Shown piece by piece: positions 8,521-17,707 of a DNA stretch of 64,000 nt. The notes under the pieces were generated by a model, which was not told the origin of the DNA, searched no databases, and was given only the letters and a program-made list of their open reading frames with translations. The position numbers and the translations under genes were made by a program. The stretch's first letter is position 1. Each line of letters begins with the position of its first letter. Source of the DNA: PALSA-1003 sp963741315 (GTDB taxonomy: Bacteria > Pseudomonadota > Gammaproteobacteria > Burkholderiales > Casimicrobiaceae); NCBI GenBank assembly GCA_963741315.1, contig CAVUHK010000008.1:310001-374000 (forward strand). The letters run 5' to 3'.

Positions 8521-9402
8521 ATGAACACGCTCGCCCTCTCCGACAATCGCCTGCGCCAGTTCTTCGCGCTCACCAAACCGCGCGTGGTGTCGCTGATCGT
8601 GTTCACCGCGGTGATCGGAATGTTCATGGCCGCGCCGGGAATGCCACCGCTGTCCGCGCTGGTGTTCGGCACGATCGGCATCGCGCTGGTCGCTGGCGCC
8701 GCGGCCGCCATCAATTGCCTGGTCGAGCAGAAGATCGACGCGGTGATGGCGCGTACCCGAGCGCGCCCGCTGCCGCGCGGCGAACTGTCTTCGCTGCAGA
8801 CGCTGGTCTTCGCGTCGATCGTCGGCACCGCGGGCCTGCTGCTCCTGTACCTGAAGGTGAACGCGCTGACGATGTGGCTCACGCTGGTGACCTTCGTCGG
8901 CTACGCGGTCATCTACACGGTCCTGCTCAAGCCCGCCACGCCGCAGAACATCGTGATCGGCGGTGCATCGGGCGCGATGCCGCCGGTGCTTGGTTGGGCG
9001 GCGGTCGCCAACGACGTGCCGCCGGAAGCGCTGCTGCTGTTCCTGATCATCTTCGTCTGGACGCCGCCGCATTTCTGGTCGCTGGCGCTGTATCGTGCGC
9101 AGGAATACGCCAAGGCCGGGCTGCCGATGCTACCGGTGACGCACGGCGGCAAGTACACGCGCCTGCAGATCGTTCTCTACACGTTGGCGTTGTTCGCGGT
9201 GACGTTGCTGCCGTTCGCGGTCCGCATGAGTGGCTGGATCTACCTTGCCGCCGCCGTCGCGCTGGGCGCCGTATTCATCGGCTATGCAATCGCGCTCTAT
9301 CGCAACTACAGCGACGCGCTTTCGCGCAGGACGTTCCGCTATTCGATCGTCTACCTCGCGGCATTGTTCTCCGCGCTGCTGGTCGACCACTACCTGCTGT
9401 GA
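8521..9402 (+). CDS. ctaB: protoheme IX farnesyltransferase (heme O synthase)
   Basis: CtaB/CyoE attaches farnesyl to heme B to give heme O in the inner membrane. The 293-residue UbiA-type protein has about nine membrane segments. The first Asp-rich prenyl-binding site is N65 to R80 in NCLVEQKIDAVMARTR; a second conserved region is GGASGAMPP. ATG 8521 lacks a Shine-Dalgarno sequence. Its ATGA overlaps the stop of a 23-codon Pro-rich ORF. The downstream SCO gene overlaps its stop. The heme A synthase usually found just before it is absent. Confidence 0.96.
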   Translation: MNTLALSDNRLRQFFALTKPRVVSLIVFTAVIGMFMAAPGMPPLSALVFGTIGIALVAGAAAAINCLVEQKIDAVMARTRARPLPRGELSSLQTLVFASIVGTAGLLLLYLKVNALTMWLTLVTFVGYAVIYTVLLKPATPQNIVIGGASGAMPPVLGWAAVANDVPPEALLLFLIIFVWTPPHFWSLALYRAQEYAKAGLPMLPVTHGGKYTRLQIVLYTLALFAVTLLPFAVRMSGWIYLAAAVALGAVFIGYAIALYRNYSDALSRRTFRYSIVYLAALFSALLVDHYLL

Positions 9403-9995
9403 ACGCGCTGCGACTGTTCGGTGCGCTGGCGTTTGCCGCCACGCTTGCCGGCTGCGGCGACGCCACGGCACCGAAATTCCTCGGTTCCGACGTGACCGGC
9501 GGCAGTTTCGGCCGCGATTTCAAGCTCAGCGATGCCAGCGGTGCGCCGCGTTCCCTCGCCGATTTCCGCGGCAAGGTGGTCGTGCTTTTCTTCGGCTACA
9601 CGCAGTGTCCCGATGCGTGCCCGACCACGCTGTCCGAACTCGCGGCGGTCATGCAGAAACTCGGGCCCGACGCGGCGCGCGTCCAGGTCCTGTTCGTGAC
9701 CATCGATCCGGAGCGCGATACCGGTGAACTGCTCGCGCAATACGTGCCGGCGTTCAATCCCGCGTTCGTCGGGCTGCGCGGCGACGCGAAGGCGACTGCC
9801 GAGGTCGCCCGCGAATTCAAGGTCATCTACCAGAAGCAGCCAGGCGCGACACCGGGGAGCTACAGCATGGACCACTCGGCGGGAACGTTCATCTTCGACC
9901 CGCAGGGACGCCTGCGGGTCTATGTGAGTTACGGACAGCCCGAGCAGGTGTTCGCGCACGACATCACCGAACTGCTGCGCGCTAAAGCAGGATAG
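9399..9995 (+). CDS. SCO1/SenC family copper chaperone, lipoprotein
   Basis: A 198-residue SCO protein that metallates the CuA site of subunit II. The signal peptide ends in a lipobox (LAGC, C19), so it is predicted to be lipid-anchored. The thioredoxin fold carries C70 and C74 in CPDAC and the distal ligand H159 in MDHSAG, so the full copper site is present. The GTG start overlaps the ctaB stop (GTGA). It converges on gloA with only 14 bp between them and no obvious terminator. Confidence 0.95.
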   Translation: MNALRLFGALAFAATLAGCGDATAPKFLGSDVTGGSFGRDFKLSDASGAPRSLADFRGKVVVLFFGYTQCPDACPTTLSELAAVMQKLGPDAARVQVLFVTIDPERDTGELLAQYVPAFNPAFVGLRGDAKATAEVAREFKVIYQKQPGATPGSYSMDHSAGTFIFDPQGRLRVYVSYGQPEQVFAHDITELLRAKAG

Positions 9996-10009
9996 TGTCG
10001 ACCGGCGCG

Positions 10010-10402
10010 TCAGGCAGCGCGCTTTCTCTCGATCAGCTCTATCTTGTAGCCGTCCGGGTCCTGCACGAAAGCGATGACGGTCGTGCCTCCCTTGACCGGC
10101 CCCGCGTCGCGCGTGACGTTACCGCCCTTGGCGCGTACCGCCGCACAGGCCGCCGCGGCGTCGGGCACTTCAATGGCCACGTGGCCGTAGCCGCCGCCGA
10201 TGTCATAGCTGCCGACACCGTAGTTGTAGGTCAGCTCCAGCACCGCGTTGGACGACTCGTCACCGTAGCCGACAAACGCCAGCCGGTATTTCTGTTCGGG
10301 CCGATCGGTCGTGCGCAACACCTTCATGCCGAGCACGTCGGTGTAGAAGGCGATCGCGCGATCGAGGTCGCCGACGCGCAGCATGGTATGCAGGATTCTC
10401 AC
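10010..10402 (-). CDS. gloA: lactoylglutathione lyase (glyoxalase I)
   Basis: Converts the hemithioacetal of methylglyoxal and glutathione to S-lactoylglutathione in the cytoplasm. With the GTG start at 10402 (site AGGAGAT seven bases upstream) the protein has 130 residues. H5, E56, H74 and E122 fall at exactly the positions of the metal ligands in the E. coli Ni-type enzyme. That agreement also fixes the start; the longer frame to 10510 would shift the numbering. Rubredoxin lies just upstream on the same strand. Confidence 0.96.
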   Translation of the reverse strand: MRILHTMLRVGDLDRAIAFYTDVLGMKVLRTTDRPEQKYRLAFVGYGDESSNAVLELTYNYGVGSYDIGGGYGHVAIEVPDAAAACAAVRAKGGNVTRDAGPVKGGTTVIAFVQDPDGYKIELIERKRAA

Positions 10403-10415
10403 GCGGCATCTCCTT

Positions 10416-10580
10416 TTAGAATTCGAGCAACTCGTAGTCTTCCTTGCGGGCGCCGCAATCCGGGCAGGTCCAGTTCGGCGGCACGTCCTCCCATTTGGTG
10501 CCGGGCGCAACGCCGGTGTCCGGGTCGCCGAAGGCCTCGTCGTAAACGTGGCCGCAAATCAGGCACATGTATTTTTTCAT
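10416..10580 (-). CDS. rubA: rubredoxin
   Basis: A 54-residue iron protein with the complete Cys4 site: C6-x2-C9 in MCLICGH and C39-x2-C42 in CPDCG, plus the YDEAFGDPD and PPNWTCP signatures. It is a small cytoplasmic electron carrier. A free-standing rubredoxin next to thiD and hemL is a common betaproteobacterial arrangement. It is divergent from thiD. Confidence 0.97.
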   Translation of the reverse strand: MKKYMCLICGHVYDEAFGDPDTGVAPGTKWEDVPPNWTCPDCGARKEDYELLEF

Positions 10581-10600
10581 TCTGGCACGAGGGGTTGGAG

Positions 10601-10618
10601 TAAAATCGCATTTTACCA
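10601..10618. promoter_or_regulatory. divergent promoter region between rubA and thiD with an inverted repeat
   Basis: TAAAAT-CGC-ATTTTA (10601-10615) is a perfect 6-bp inverted repeat. Each arm reads as a -10 hexamer on one strand. On the minus strand TGGTAAAAT (10618-10610) is an extended -10 about 30 bases before rubA. The plus-strand TAAAAT would serve thiD, with a leader of roughly 80 bases. No clear -35 is seen on either side. Confidence 0.45.
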
Positions 10619-10692
10619 AGTCCACCCCCGGTGGGTGCGGTGCATGCCGCGCGCGCCATCTGCCAGAGGCGACTTTCGCAGCGATCCTTGCA

Positions 10693-11595
10693 ATGACCTC
10701 GCCGACCGAAAAAGATCCCGAATTCCCGCCGCTGGTGCTGACCTTCGCCGCGTCCGATCCCTCCGGCGGGGCCGGCATCCAGGCCGACCTGCTGACGCTG
10801 GCGAGCATGGGCTGCCACCCGCTGACGGTCATCACCGCGATCACGGTACAGGACACGCTGGGCGTGGAAGCGGTCCAGCCGATCGACGCCGAATGGGTCG
10901 CCGATCAGGCGCGCTGCCTGCTCGAGGACATGCCGATCGACGCGTTCAAGATCGGCGCGCTCGGCAGCGTCGAGAACATCGCGGCGATCGCCGAAATCCT
11001 GGCCGACTACCCGGACGTGCCATTGATCCTCGACCCGGTGCTGGCGTCCGGGCGCGGCGACGAACTTGCCAGTGACGAGATGCTGCACGCGATGCGCGAA
11101 TTGTTGCTGCCGCAGACGACCATCGTCACGCCCAACAGCATGGAAGCGCGGCGCCTGGCCGACGTCGAGGACGACGACGAGCCCTCGCTCGCGACCTGCG
11201 CGCAGCGTCTGATCGACTCGGGTGCCGAATACGTGCTGATCACCGGCACGCACGAGCCGACGCCGCAGGTAATCAACACCCTCTACGGCAAGAACGGCGT
11301 GGTGCGCACCGACAGCTGGCAGCGCCTCCCCGGCAGCTACCACGGGTCGGGATGCACGCTCGCCTCCGCGATCGCGGCAATGCTCGCCAACGGGCTGGAG
11401 TTGCCGGAGGCGGTGCGCGAGGCGCAAGACTACACGTGGCACGCGCTGCAGAAAGCGTACCGTCCCGGCATGGGCCAGTACCTTCCGGATCGCATGTTCT
11501 GGGCGCGCGAGGATGCTCCCGGCGCCGAACCACGGGTCGAGGCTGCCGACGCAACCAAGTCGCCCGCGCAGTCGCCCGATTTGCACCGTCACTAA
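10693..11595 (+). CDS. thiD: hydroxymethylpyrimidine (phosphate) kinase
   Basis: ThiD phosphorylates HMP and HMP-P in thiamine synthesis. The 300-residue ribokinase-fold protein shows AASDPSGGAGIQAD near the N-terminus, DPVLASGRGD, TPNSMEA and the anion-hole GSGCTLASA with the catalytic Cys. About 40 C-terminal residues are charged and extend beyond the usual family end. The ATG at 10693 is the start that aligns with the fold; the frame is open upstream. thiE follows 10 bp later. No TPP riboswitch precedes it. Confidence 0.94.
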   Translation: MTSPTEKDPEFPPLVLTFAASDPSGGAGIQADLLTLASMGCHPLTVITAITVQDTLGVEAVQPIDAEWVADQARCLLEDMPIDAFKIGALGSVENIAAIAEILADYPDVPLILDPVLASGRGDELASDEMLHAMRELLLPQTTIVTPNSMEARRLADVEDDDEPSLATCAQRLIDSGAEYVLITGTHEPTPQVINTLYGKNGVVRTDSWQRLPGSYHGSGCTLASAIAAMLANGLELPEAVREAQDYTWHALQKAYRPGMGQYLPDRMFWAREDAPGAEPRVEAADATKSPAQSPDLHRH

Positions 11596-11605
11596 TCAGG
11601 CGTCC

Positions 11606-12286
11606 ATGGTCGCGGCAACGAGCCGGGCGGGGCGGGCGTCGCTCGCGGGACTTTACGTGCTGACTCCCGATCTCGAGGACACCGAATCGCTGGTCGAGCG
11701 CGTCGGCGCCGCGATCGCCGGTGGCGCGCGTGCGGTGCAGTATCGCCACAAGCGTGCCGCGCCCGACCTGCGACTCGGTCAGGCGAGATTGTTGCGCGAG
11801 CTCTGCGCCGCGCGCGACGTCGCGTTCATCGTCAATGACGACGTCGACGTCGCGCTGGCAGTCGACGCCGACGGGGTTCATCTTGGCCGAGACGATGTCG
11901 GCATCGGCGCCGCGCGACTGCGCCTGGGTCGCAGCGCCATCATCGGCGTGTCGTGCTACGACTCACTGGACCGCGCCGCGGAAGCAGTACGCGAGGGCGC
12001 CGACTACGTCGCCTTCGGCAGTTTTTTCCCCTCGACGGTGAAGCCGGACGCGGTACGAGCCGCGCCGGCGCTGCTGACCGCCGCCAAAGCGCGGTGGAAC
12101 CTGCCGGTGGTCGCGATTGGCGGGATTACCGCAGCACGCACACCGGCGCTGATCGCGGCGGGCGCGGATGCGGTCGCGGTGATCTCGGCGGTCTTTGACG
12201 CGCCGGACGTCGCCGCGGCGGCGCGCCAATTCACCGCGTGCTTCGCTCGCCAATACGCAGCCCTAGAATCCGGAACACAACGATGA
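11606..12286 (+). CDS. thiE: thiamine-phosphate synthase
   Basis: Joins HMP-PP and thiazole phosphate to form thiamine phosphate. The 226-residue TIM-barrel protein has QYRHK (QYR-K pyrophosphate site), FIVNDDVDVAL, DGVHLGRDD, GVSCYDS, YVAFGSFFPS and VAIGGIT at the expected strand ends. The start is the ATG at 11606, though the frame is open to 11513. Its stop overlaps the hemL start (ATGA), linking thiamine and tetrapyrrole genes in one operon. Confidence 0.95.
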   Translation: MVAATSRAGRASLAGLYVLTPDLEDTESLVERVGAAIAGGARAVQYRHKRAAPDLRLGQARLLRELCAARDVAFIVNDDVDVALAVDADGVHLGRDDVGIGAARLRLGRSAIIGVSCYDSLDRAAEAVREGADYVAFGSFFPSTVKPDAVRAAPALLTAAKARWNLPVVAIGGITAARTPALIAAGADAVAVISAVFDAPDVAAAARQFTACFARQYAALESGTQR

Positions 12287-13557
12287 GTCGCAACGACGAA
12301 CTGTTCGCCCGTGCCCAGCGCACCATTCCCGCCGGCGTGAACTCGCCGGTGCGCGCGTTTCGTTCTGTCGGCGGCACGCCGCGTTTCTTCAAGCGCGGCG
12401 AAGGCGCGTATCTGTGGGACGCCGACGACAAGCGCTACATCGACTACGTCGGATCGTGGGGTCCGGCGATCCTCGGCCACGCGCACCCGGAGACGGTGCG
12501 CGCGGTGCGCGAGACCGCGCTGCACGGCTTGTCGTTTGGCGCGCCGACGGAGATCGAAATCGACATGGCCGAGACGCTGTGCCGCCTGCTGCCGTCGATG
12601 GAAATGGTGCGCCTGGTCTCGTCCGGGACCGAGGCGACGATGACCGCACTGCGCCTGGCGCGTGGTTACACGGGCAGGTCCAAGATCGTGAAGTTCGAAG
12701 GCTGCTACCACGGTCACGGCGACAGCCTGCTGGTGAAGGCGGGGTCGGGTGCATTGACCTTTGGCCAGCCGTCGTCGGCGGGCGTGCCGGCGTCGATTGC
12801 CGGCGAGACGCTGGTGCTCGCCTACAACGATCTCGAAGATGTCAGCGCGGCGTTCAAGGCGCATCCCGGCGAGATCGCGGGCGTCATCGTCGAACCCGTC
12901 GCCGGCAACATGAACCTGGTCGCGCCGGCGGAGGGCTTCCTGCAGGGATTGCGCGAATTGTGCGACCGGCACGGCGCGGTGCTCATTTTCGACGAGGTCA
13001 TGACCGGCTTCAGGTTGCACCTGCAGGGCGCGCAAGGGCTCTACGGCGTTGTGCCCGACCTCACCACGCTGGGCAAAGTGATCGGTGGCGGCATGCCGGT
13101 CGGTGCGTTCGGGGGAAAGCGCGTCATCATGGAAAAGATCGCGCCGCTGGGTCCGGTGTACCAGGCGGGCACGCTTTCGGGCAATCCGGTGGCGGTTGCG
13201 GCGGGCCTGGCGACACTGAGCGCGATCCAGTCGGCCGGGTTCTATGAGCGGCTTGCGCAGCGCACCGCGCAGTTGACGACCGGTCTGGTCGACGCCGCGC
13301 GGCGCGCCGGTGTCGTGTTCTCGGCGCAGTCGGTCGGCGGCATGTTCGGAATCTATTTCGCCCAGCGAGTCCCGACCTCCTTTGCCGAAGTGATGGCCTG
13401 CGACAAGGAAGCTTTCAATCGATTCTTTCATCGCATGCTCGACGCAGGCGTCTACCTGGCGCCGTCGGCGTATGAGGCGGGGTTCGTATCGGCGGCGCAC
13501 AGCGCGGCCGACATCGAGCGCACCATCGCGCTGGCGGCCGAGGCGTTCGCCACGTAA
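12283..13557 (+). CDS. hemL: glutamate-1-semialdehyde 2,1-aminomutase
   Basis: PLP enzyme of the C5 pathway that makes 5-aminolevulinate. The 424-residue class III aminotransferase has the N-terminal IPAGVNSPVRAF signature, SSGTEATM, CYHGHGD, IFDEVMTGF and the PLP lysine K265 in TLGKVIGGG. Its length and the lysine position match well-studied family members. ATGA overlap with thiE. Confidence 0.97.
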   Translation: MSRNDELFARAQRTIPAGVNSPVRAFRSVGGTPRFFKRGEGAYLWDADDKRYIDYVGSWGPAILGHAHPETVRAVRETALHGLSFGAPTEIEIDMAETLCRLLPSMEMVRLVSSGTEATMTALRLARGYTGRSKIVKFEGCYHGHGDSLLVKAGSGALTFGQPSSAGVPASIAGETLVLAYNDLEDVSAAFKAHPGEIAGVIVEPVAGNMNLVAPAEGFLQGLRELCDRHGAVLIFDEVMTGFRLHLQGAQGLYGVVPDLTTLGKVIGGGMPVGAFGGKRVIMEKIAPLGPVYQAGTLSGNPVAVAAGLATLSAIQSAGFYERLAQRTAQLTTGLVDAARRAGVVFSAQSVGGMFGIYFAQRVPTSFAEVMACDKEAFNRFFHRMLDAGVYLAPSAYEAGFVSAAHSAADIERTIALAAEAFAT

Positions 13558-13604
13558 GCCCGTGGACGCCCGACGCGTCCGCAACGGCGCCAGATGAACG
13601 GATC

Positions 13605-15347
13605 ATGAGTCGACGCACCGAGGCGCGCGCGCAGCAACTGCTCATCGAAGCGACGCGCCTGCACCGCACCGGGCAACGCGACGCGGCCGAGCAGGCCTAC
13701 GTGGCTGCGCTGGCGCTGGTCCCCGACGACGTCGAGGCGCTGCGCAGCCTTGCCGCGGTGCGCTCCGAGCTGGGCCGGCCCGAACTCGCGCTCGACGCAT
13801 TGCTGCGCGTGCGGCGCCTGCGTCCCAACGATCCCCTCGCGCAGTATCACGCGGCCAACGCCTTGCTGCAGCAAAACCGCACTGCTGAGGCAGTCGCGGC
13901 GCTGGAGCGCGCGACCGCGCTCAAACCCAACTTCTTCGAGGCGCACCTGGCTCTCGCCAACGAGCGTGTGCGCGTCAGTGACGACGCTGGCGCCATCGCC
14001 GCGTTCGGCGAAGCGTTGCGACTGCGCCCCGACTCCTCGGACGCGCTGATCGGGCTGTGCGACGCCCATCTGCGCCGTCACGATTGGCAGACTGCGCTGA
14101 ACATTGCCGATGGCATCGTGCAGCGCGTTCCGGTGAACGCCAACGCGCTCTATGTCAGAGGCGGTCTGCTTGGCCTCGCTGGCCGGCTCGACGAAGCCGA
14201 AGCCGTGACGCGCGCAGCGCTTGATGTCGATCCCACGCACGCCGGTGCGTACAGCAACCTTGGCGCGATCTCGATGTGGCGCAAGGATTATTCGCGGTCG
14301 GCGTCCGAATATCGTCGCGCGCTCGAATTGCGGCCGGATATCCGTGACGCACAGTCCGGACTCGCGTATGCACTGCTTGCACGCGGCGACTTTGAGCTCG
14401 GCTGGGCGCAGCACGAACGCTCGCGACCGCTGGGCATGCTCACCTACAAGCGCAAGGAACCGGTCCTTTGGGACGGCACACCCATGCCCAACGGCACGCT
14501 GACGCTATACTGCGAAGCAGGACTGGGCGACGTGCTGCAGTTCTGTCGCCTCGCTGCGCGCCTGAAAGGTCGCGTGGGCAAGGTCGTGCTCTATCTGCAG
14601 CCGTACTACCTGCCGCTGGCGCGCCTTCTGACCACGCTCGACGGTGTCGACGAGATCACCGCCGACCCCGAAAGCCTGCGTCAGGGCGATGCATGCCTGT
14701 CGGTATTCAGCCTGCCATATCTGTTCAACGTGTCGCTCGACGACGCGCCGGTTCAAGTGCCGTACCTGCGCGCCGATCCCGCGCTCGCCGCGCACTGGTC
14801 GCAGCGCCTGCGCGACGACCGACGCCCGCGGGTAGGATTGGTGTGGGGTGGCAATCCCCACCTGGCTCAGGCCAGAATCAGCGTCCTCGATCGCCGCCGC
14901 TCGGTACCGCTGGCGATGCTGGAGCCACTGCTCTCGACCGCCGGGGTGAGCTTCTATTGTCTGCAGAAAGGCGCTGCGGCCGCGCAGCTCGAAGGCTCGC
15001 CGCTCGCCTCGCGCATGATCGACTGCGCTGGCCAGCTCGGCGACTTCGCCGACACTGCCGCACTGATGGAGCAGCTCGATCTGACGATCACGGTCGATAC
15101 CTCGGTGGCGCATCTGGCCGGCGCGCTCGGCAAGCCGGTCTGGATGCTCAATCGCTTCGATTCCTGCTGGCGATGGGGACCCCAGCGTGAGGACGCGCCC
15201 TGGTACCCGACGCTGCGTATCTTTCGCCAGCCGGCGTTTGGCGACTGGGCCAGCGTCGTTGACCGGGTCACGCAGGAGTTGCGGCATTGGGCGGCGCGGC
15301 TGTCATCGAGCGCGCGCGCGCACCAACCCTCGAGCGAAACGGCATGA
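13605..15347 (+). CDS. TPR protein with C-terminal GT9-like (ADP-heptosyltransferase fold) domain
   Basis: 580 residues. About seven TPR-like helical pairs fill residues 1-270. The C-terminal half is a GT-B domain resembling heptosyltransferases: CEAGLGDVLQF, RVGLVWGGNP near residue 409, FYCLQKG, then ITVDTSVAHLAGALGKPVW and WYPTLRIFRQ. Proteins of this architecture are common in betaproteobacterial glycan or protein-glycosylation loci, but their acceptors are poorly known. Its stop overlaps the start of the next TPR-glycosyltransferase (ATGA), so they are made together. No signal peptide, hence cytoplasmic. Confidence 0.75.
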   Translation: MSRRTEARAQQLLIEATRLHRTGQRDAAEQAYVAALALVPDDVEALRSLAAVRSELGRPELALDALLRVRRLRPNDPLAQYHAANALLQQNRTAEAVAALERATALKPNFFEAHLALANERVRVSDDAGAIAAFGEALRLRPDSSDALIGLCDAHLRRHDWQTALNIADGIVQRVPVNANALYVRGGLLGLAGRLDEAEAVTRAALDVDPTHAGAYSNLGAISMWRKDYSRSASEYRRALELRPDIRDAQSGLAYALLARGDFELGWAQHERSRPLGMLTYKRKEPVLWDGTPMPNGTLTLYCEAGLGDVLQFCRLAARLKGRVGKVVLYLQPYYLPLARLLTTLDGVDEITADPESLRQGDACLSVFSLPYLFNVSLDDAPVQVPYLRADPALAAHWSQRLRDDRRPRVGLVWGGNPHLAQARISVLDRRRSVPLAMLEPLLSTAGVSFYCLQKGAAAAQLEGSPLASRMIDCAGQLGDFADTAALMEQLDLTITVDTSVAHLAGALGKPVWMLNRFDSCWRWGPQREDAPWYPTLRIFRQPAFGDWASVVDRVTQELRHWAARLSSSARAHQPSSETA

Positions 15348-17707
15348 ACGCCGCGACTCCCGGCAGGAACGATCCGTGCCCCTGCGGCAGCGGCAAGAAA
15401 TTCAAGAAGTGCCACGGCATGACGACCACCGAATCGGCCACGGCGCCGGTTGCCCCCGACAACGGGCGAGCCGCGGCACTCTTCCAGCAGGCGGCCGAGG
15501 CGTATCGACGCAAGGATTCCGCCGGCGCGGCCGCTGCGTGCCGCCAGCTGCTGGCGCAGGCACCCGCCCACGCGCCGGCATGGCACCTTGCCGGATTGAT
15601 CGACATGGAACGCGGCGATCATCCGGGCGCGGTGCAGAGGCTCGCGCGCGCCGCCGAACTCGACGCCACGCAAGCCGAGTATCACCAGTCGCTCGCTCGT
15701 GCGCTGTTCGCAACGGGAGACAACGCTGCCGCGACCGCCAGCGCGCGGCGCGCGATAGCGCTGAACGCTCACAGCACGCCGGCATGGATCGTCCTGGGCA
15801 TGAGCCTCGAGGCGACCGATCCCGAGGGCGCGCTTTCGGCGTGGCAGCGCGCCGTCGAGCTCGCGCCGCGCGAGCCCGAGGCGCACTTTCGCATCGGCAA
15901 TTTCCAGCGCCGCCGCAAGAACAGCGCCGCCGCCGTGGTTGCTTATCGCGCCGCGCTGGCCGCTGGCCTGCAGCATCCGGTCGTGCTCAACAATCTCGGC
16001 CTTGCGCTGCAGGACCAGGACGATCACGACGAGGCGGAGCGCTGTTACCGAAACGCGCTCAAGCTGCAGCCGGGCATGCTGGAGGCACTGGTCAACCTGG
16101 CCGACCTGCTCAGCCGGCGCCTGCGCTTTGGCGAAGCCGTGCCGCTCTACGAGCAGGCGGTCGCGCAGAGTCCGGGCGTCTCGGCCCTGTGGTTGAACCT
16201 CGGTCTGGCCCAGTATCGCCTCGGCGCGCAGGCCAAGGCGCAGACAGTGCTCAAGCGCGCGATCGAACTCGATCCGAACGACGCGAAGGCGCCCGCGACG
16301 ATGGCGGCATCCTTGCTTGCCGAGCAGCGCGATGCGGAAGCGCTGCCGTGGCTGCGCGAGGCGCTGTCGCGGCAACCGGAAGATTTCGAGGCGCAGAGCA
16401 TGTTGCTCTACGCCAATCAGCGTACCTGCGACTGGCGCGATCTGGAATCGCTGTTCGAGCGCCAGCGCGCCGCACTGCGCTGGCCCGACGCGCCGCCGAT
16501 CGTGCCGCACAACCTCCTGGCGCTGCCCTATTCGGCCGCGGAGCTGTATACGGCTGCGCAAAATTGGGCGAAGCAGCGGGTCGCGCCAGAGTCGCGGCCG
16601 CGGCCGTCGCGACCCGCCTCGCGCGACGGCCGGCTGCGCATTGCTTACCTGGGTTCGGACTTTCGTGCCCACGCCATTGCCAACCTGCTGCCGGAGGTGA
16701 TCGAGCGTCACGACCGCGCACGCTTCGAGGTGATCGCCTATTCGTTCGGCCCCAACGACGGCAGCGCGGCCAGGCGCCGCTTCGAGCGAGGCTTCGACCG
16801 ATTCGTCGACGTCCAGGCGGAAACCTTCGAGCAGACAGCGCGCCGCATTCGCGAAGACGGCGTCGCGGTGCTTTTCGACACCGGCGGCTACGTGATCGGC
16901 GCACGCAGCGAGATCTTCGCGCTGCGCCCGGCGCCGATCCAGGTAAACCTGTGGTTTCCCGGCACGCTGGGCGCCCCGCACTACGACTACATCGTCACCG
17001 ACGGTTTTGTCACGCCCGAAAGCGAGCAGCGTCACTTCGCCGAGCGCTTCCTGACTATGCCGCACTGCTACATGGCCGGCGACAGCCAGCGGCCGATGGA
17101 TGTTGCTCCGACGCGTCAGGCCTGTGGATTGCCGCCAGACGGGGTCGTGTTCTGTTGCTTCAACGCGCCATGGAAAATTCATCCGATGGTGTTCGACGTG
17201 TGGATGCGCGTGCTCGCCGCGGTGCCCGGCAGCGTGCTCTGGCTGCTGCACGGCAACGATGCGGCCGACGCCAACCTGCGCCGCGAGGGGGCAGCGCGCG
17301 GCGTCGCGCCCGAGCGGCTGGTGTTCGCGCCGCCGTTGCCGCTTGGTGCGCACCTCGCGCGGCACGCCTGCGCCGACCTGTTCCTCGATACGTACCCTTG
17401 CAACGCCCACACCACCGCCAACGATTCGCTGTTCGCCGGCCTGCCGCTGCTCACCTGCGCGGGCGAGACCTTTGCCGCTCGCGTCTCGGGCAGCCATCTG
17501 CGGGCGGCCGGCATGTCGGAGCTCGTCACGACGAGCCTCGATGAATATGAAGCACTGGCGATCGCGTTGGCACGCGAGCCGGCGCGTCTCGCATCCTTGC
17601 GCGAGCGACTCGCCCGCGAACGCGCGACCGCGCCGTTGTTCGACATTGCCGCGTGGACGCGTGACCTCGAATCGCGGCTGCTGCAGGCGTGGGACGCGCT
17701 GGCATGA
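15344..17707 (+). CDS. SEC-C zinc motif / TPR / O-GlcNAc-transferase-like (GT41, SPINDLY) protein
   Basis: 787 residues. An N-terminal SEC-C motif, PCPCGSGKKFKKCHG (C12, C14, C23, H24), is followed by roughly ten TPRs (about residues 35-360). A GT41-type catalytic region begins at RLRIAYLGSDFRAH with the conserved His. Later conserved stretches are CCFNAPWKIHP (lysine of the UDP site) and NAHTTANDSLFAGLPLL. All core OGT motifs are kept, so it is probably active on Ser/Thr of a protein, or on another acceptor. The start is the ATG that overlaps the preceding stop. SEC-C normally binds zinc and protein partners (as in SecA). Confidence 0.78.
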   Translation: MNAATPGRNDPCPCGSGKKFKKCHGMTTTESATAPVAPDNGRAAALFQQAAEAYRRKDSAGAAAACRQLLAQAPAHAPAWHLAGLIDMERGDHPGAVQRLARAAELDATQAEYHQSLARALFATGDNAAATASARRAIALNAHSTPAWIVLGMSLEATDPEGALSAWQRAVELAPREPEAHFRIGNFQRRRKNSAAAVVAYRAALAAGLQHPVVLNNLGLALQDQDDHDEAERCYRNALKLQPGMLEALVNLADLLSRRLRFGEAVPLYEQAVAQSPGVSALWLNLGLAQYRLGAQAKAQTVLKRAIELDPNDAKAPATMAASLLAEQRDAEALPWLREALSRQPEDFEAQSMLLYANQRTCDWRDLESLFERQRAALRWPDAPPIVPHNLLALPYSAAELYTAAQNWAKQRVAPESRPRPSRPASRDGRLRIAYLGSDFRAHAIANLLPEVIERHDRARFEVIAYSFGPNDGSAARRRFERGFDRFVDVQAETFEQTARRIREDGVAVLFDTGGYVIGARSEIFALRPAPIQVNLWFPGTLGAPHYDYIVTDGFVTPESEQRHFAERFLTMPHCYMAGDSQRPMDVAPTRQACGLPPDGVVFCCFNAPWKIHPMVFDVWMRVLAAVPGSVLWLLHGNDAADANLRREGAARGVAPERLVFAPPLPLGAHLARHACADLFLDTYPCNAHTTANDSLFAGLPLLTCAGETFAARVSGSHLRAAGMSELVTTSLDEYEALAIALAREPARLASLRERLARERATAPLFDIAAWTRDLESRLLQAWDALA

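Noticed and set aside
10581..10600. Sigma-54 promoter (TGGCACG then TTGG) upstream of thiD
   Set aside because: The -12 element is TTGG rather than TTGC and the spacer is one base too long.
10581..10692. TPP riboswitch before thiD
   Set aside because: None of the conserved thi-box stretches is present in the leader.
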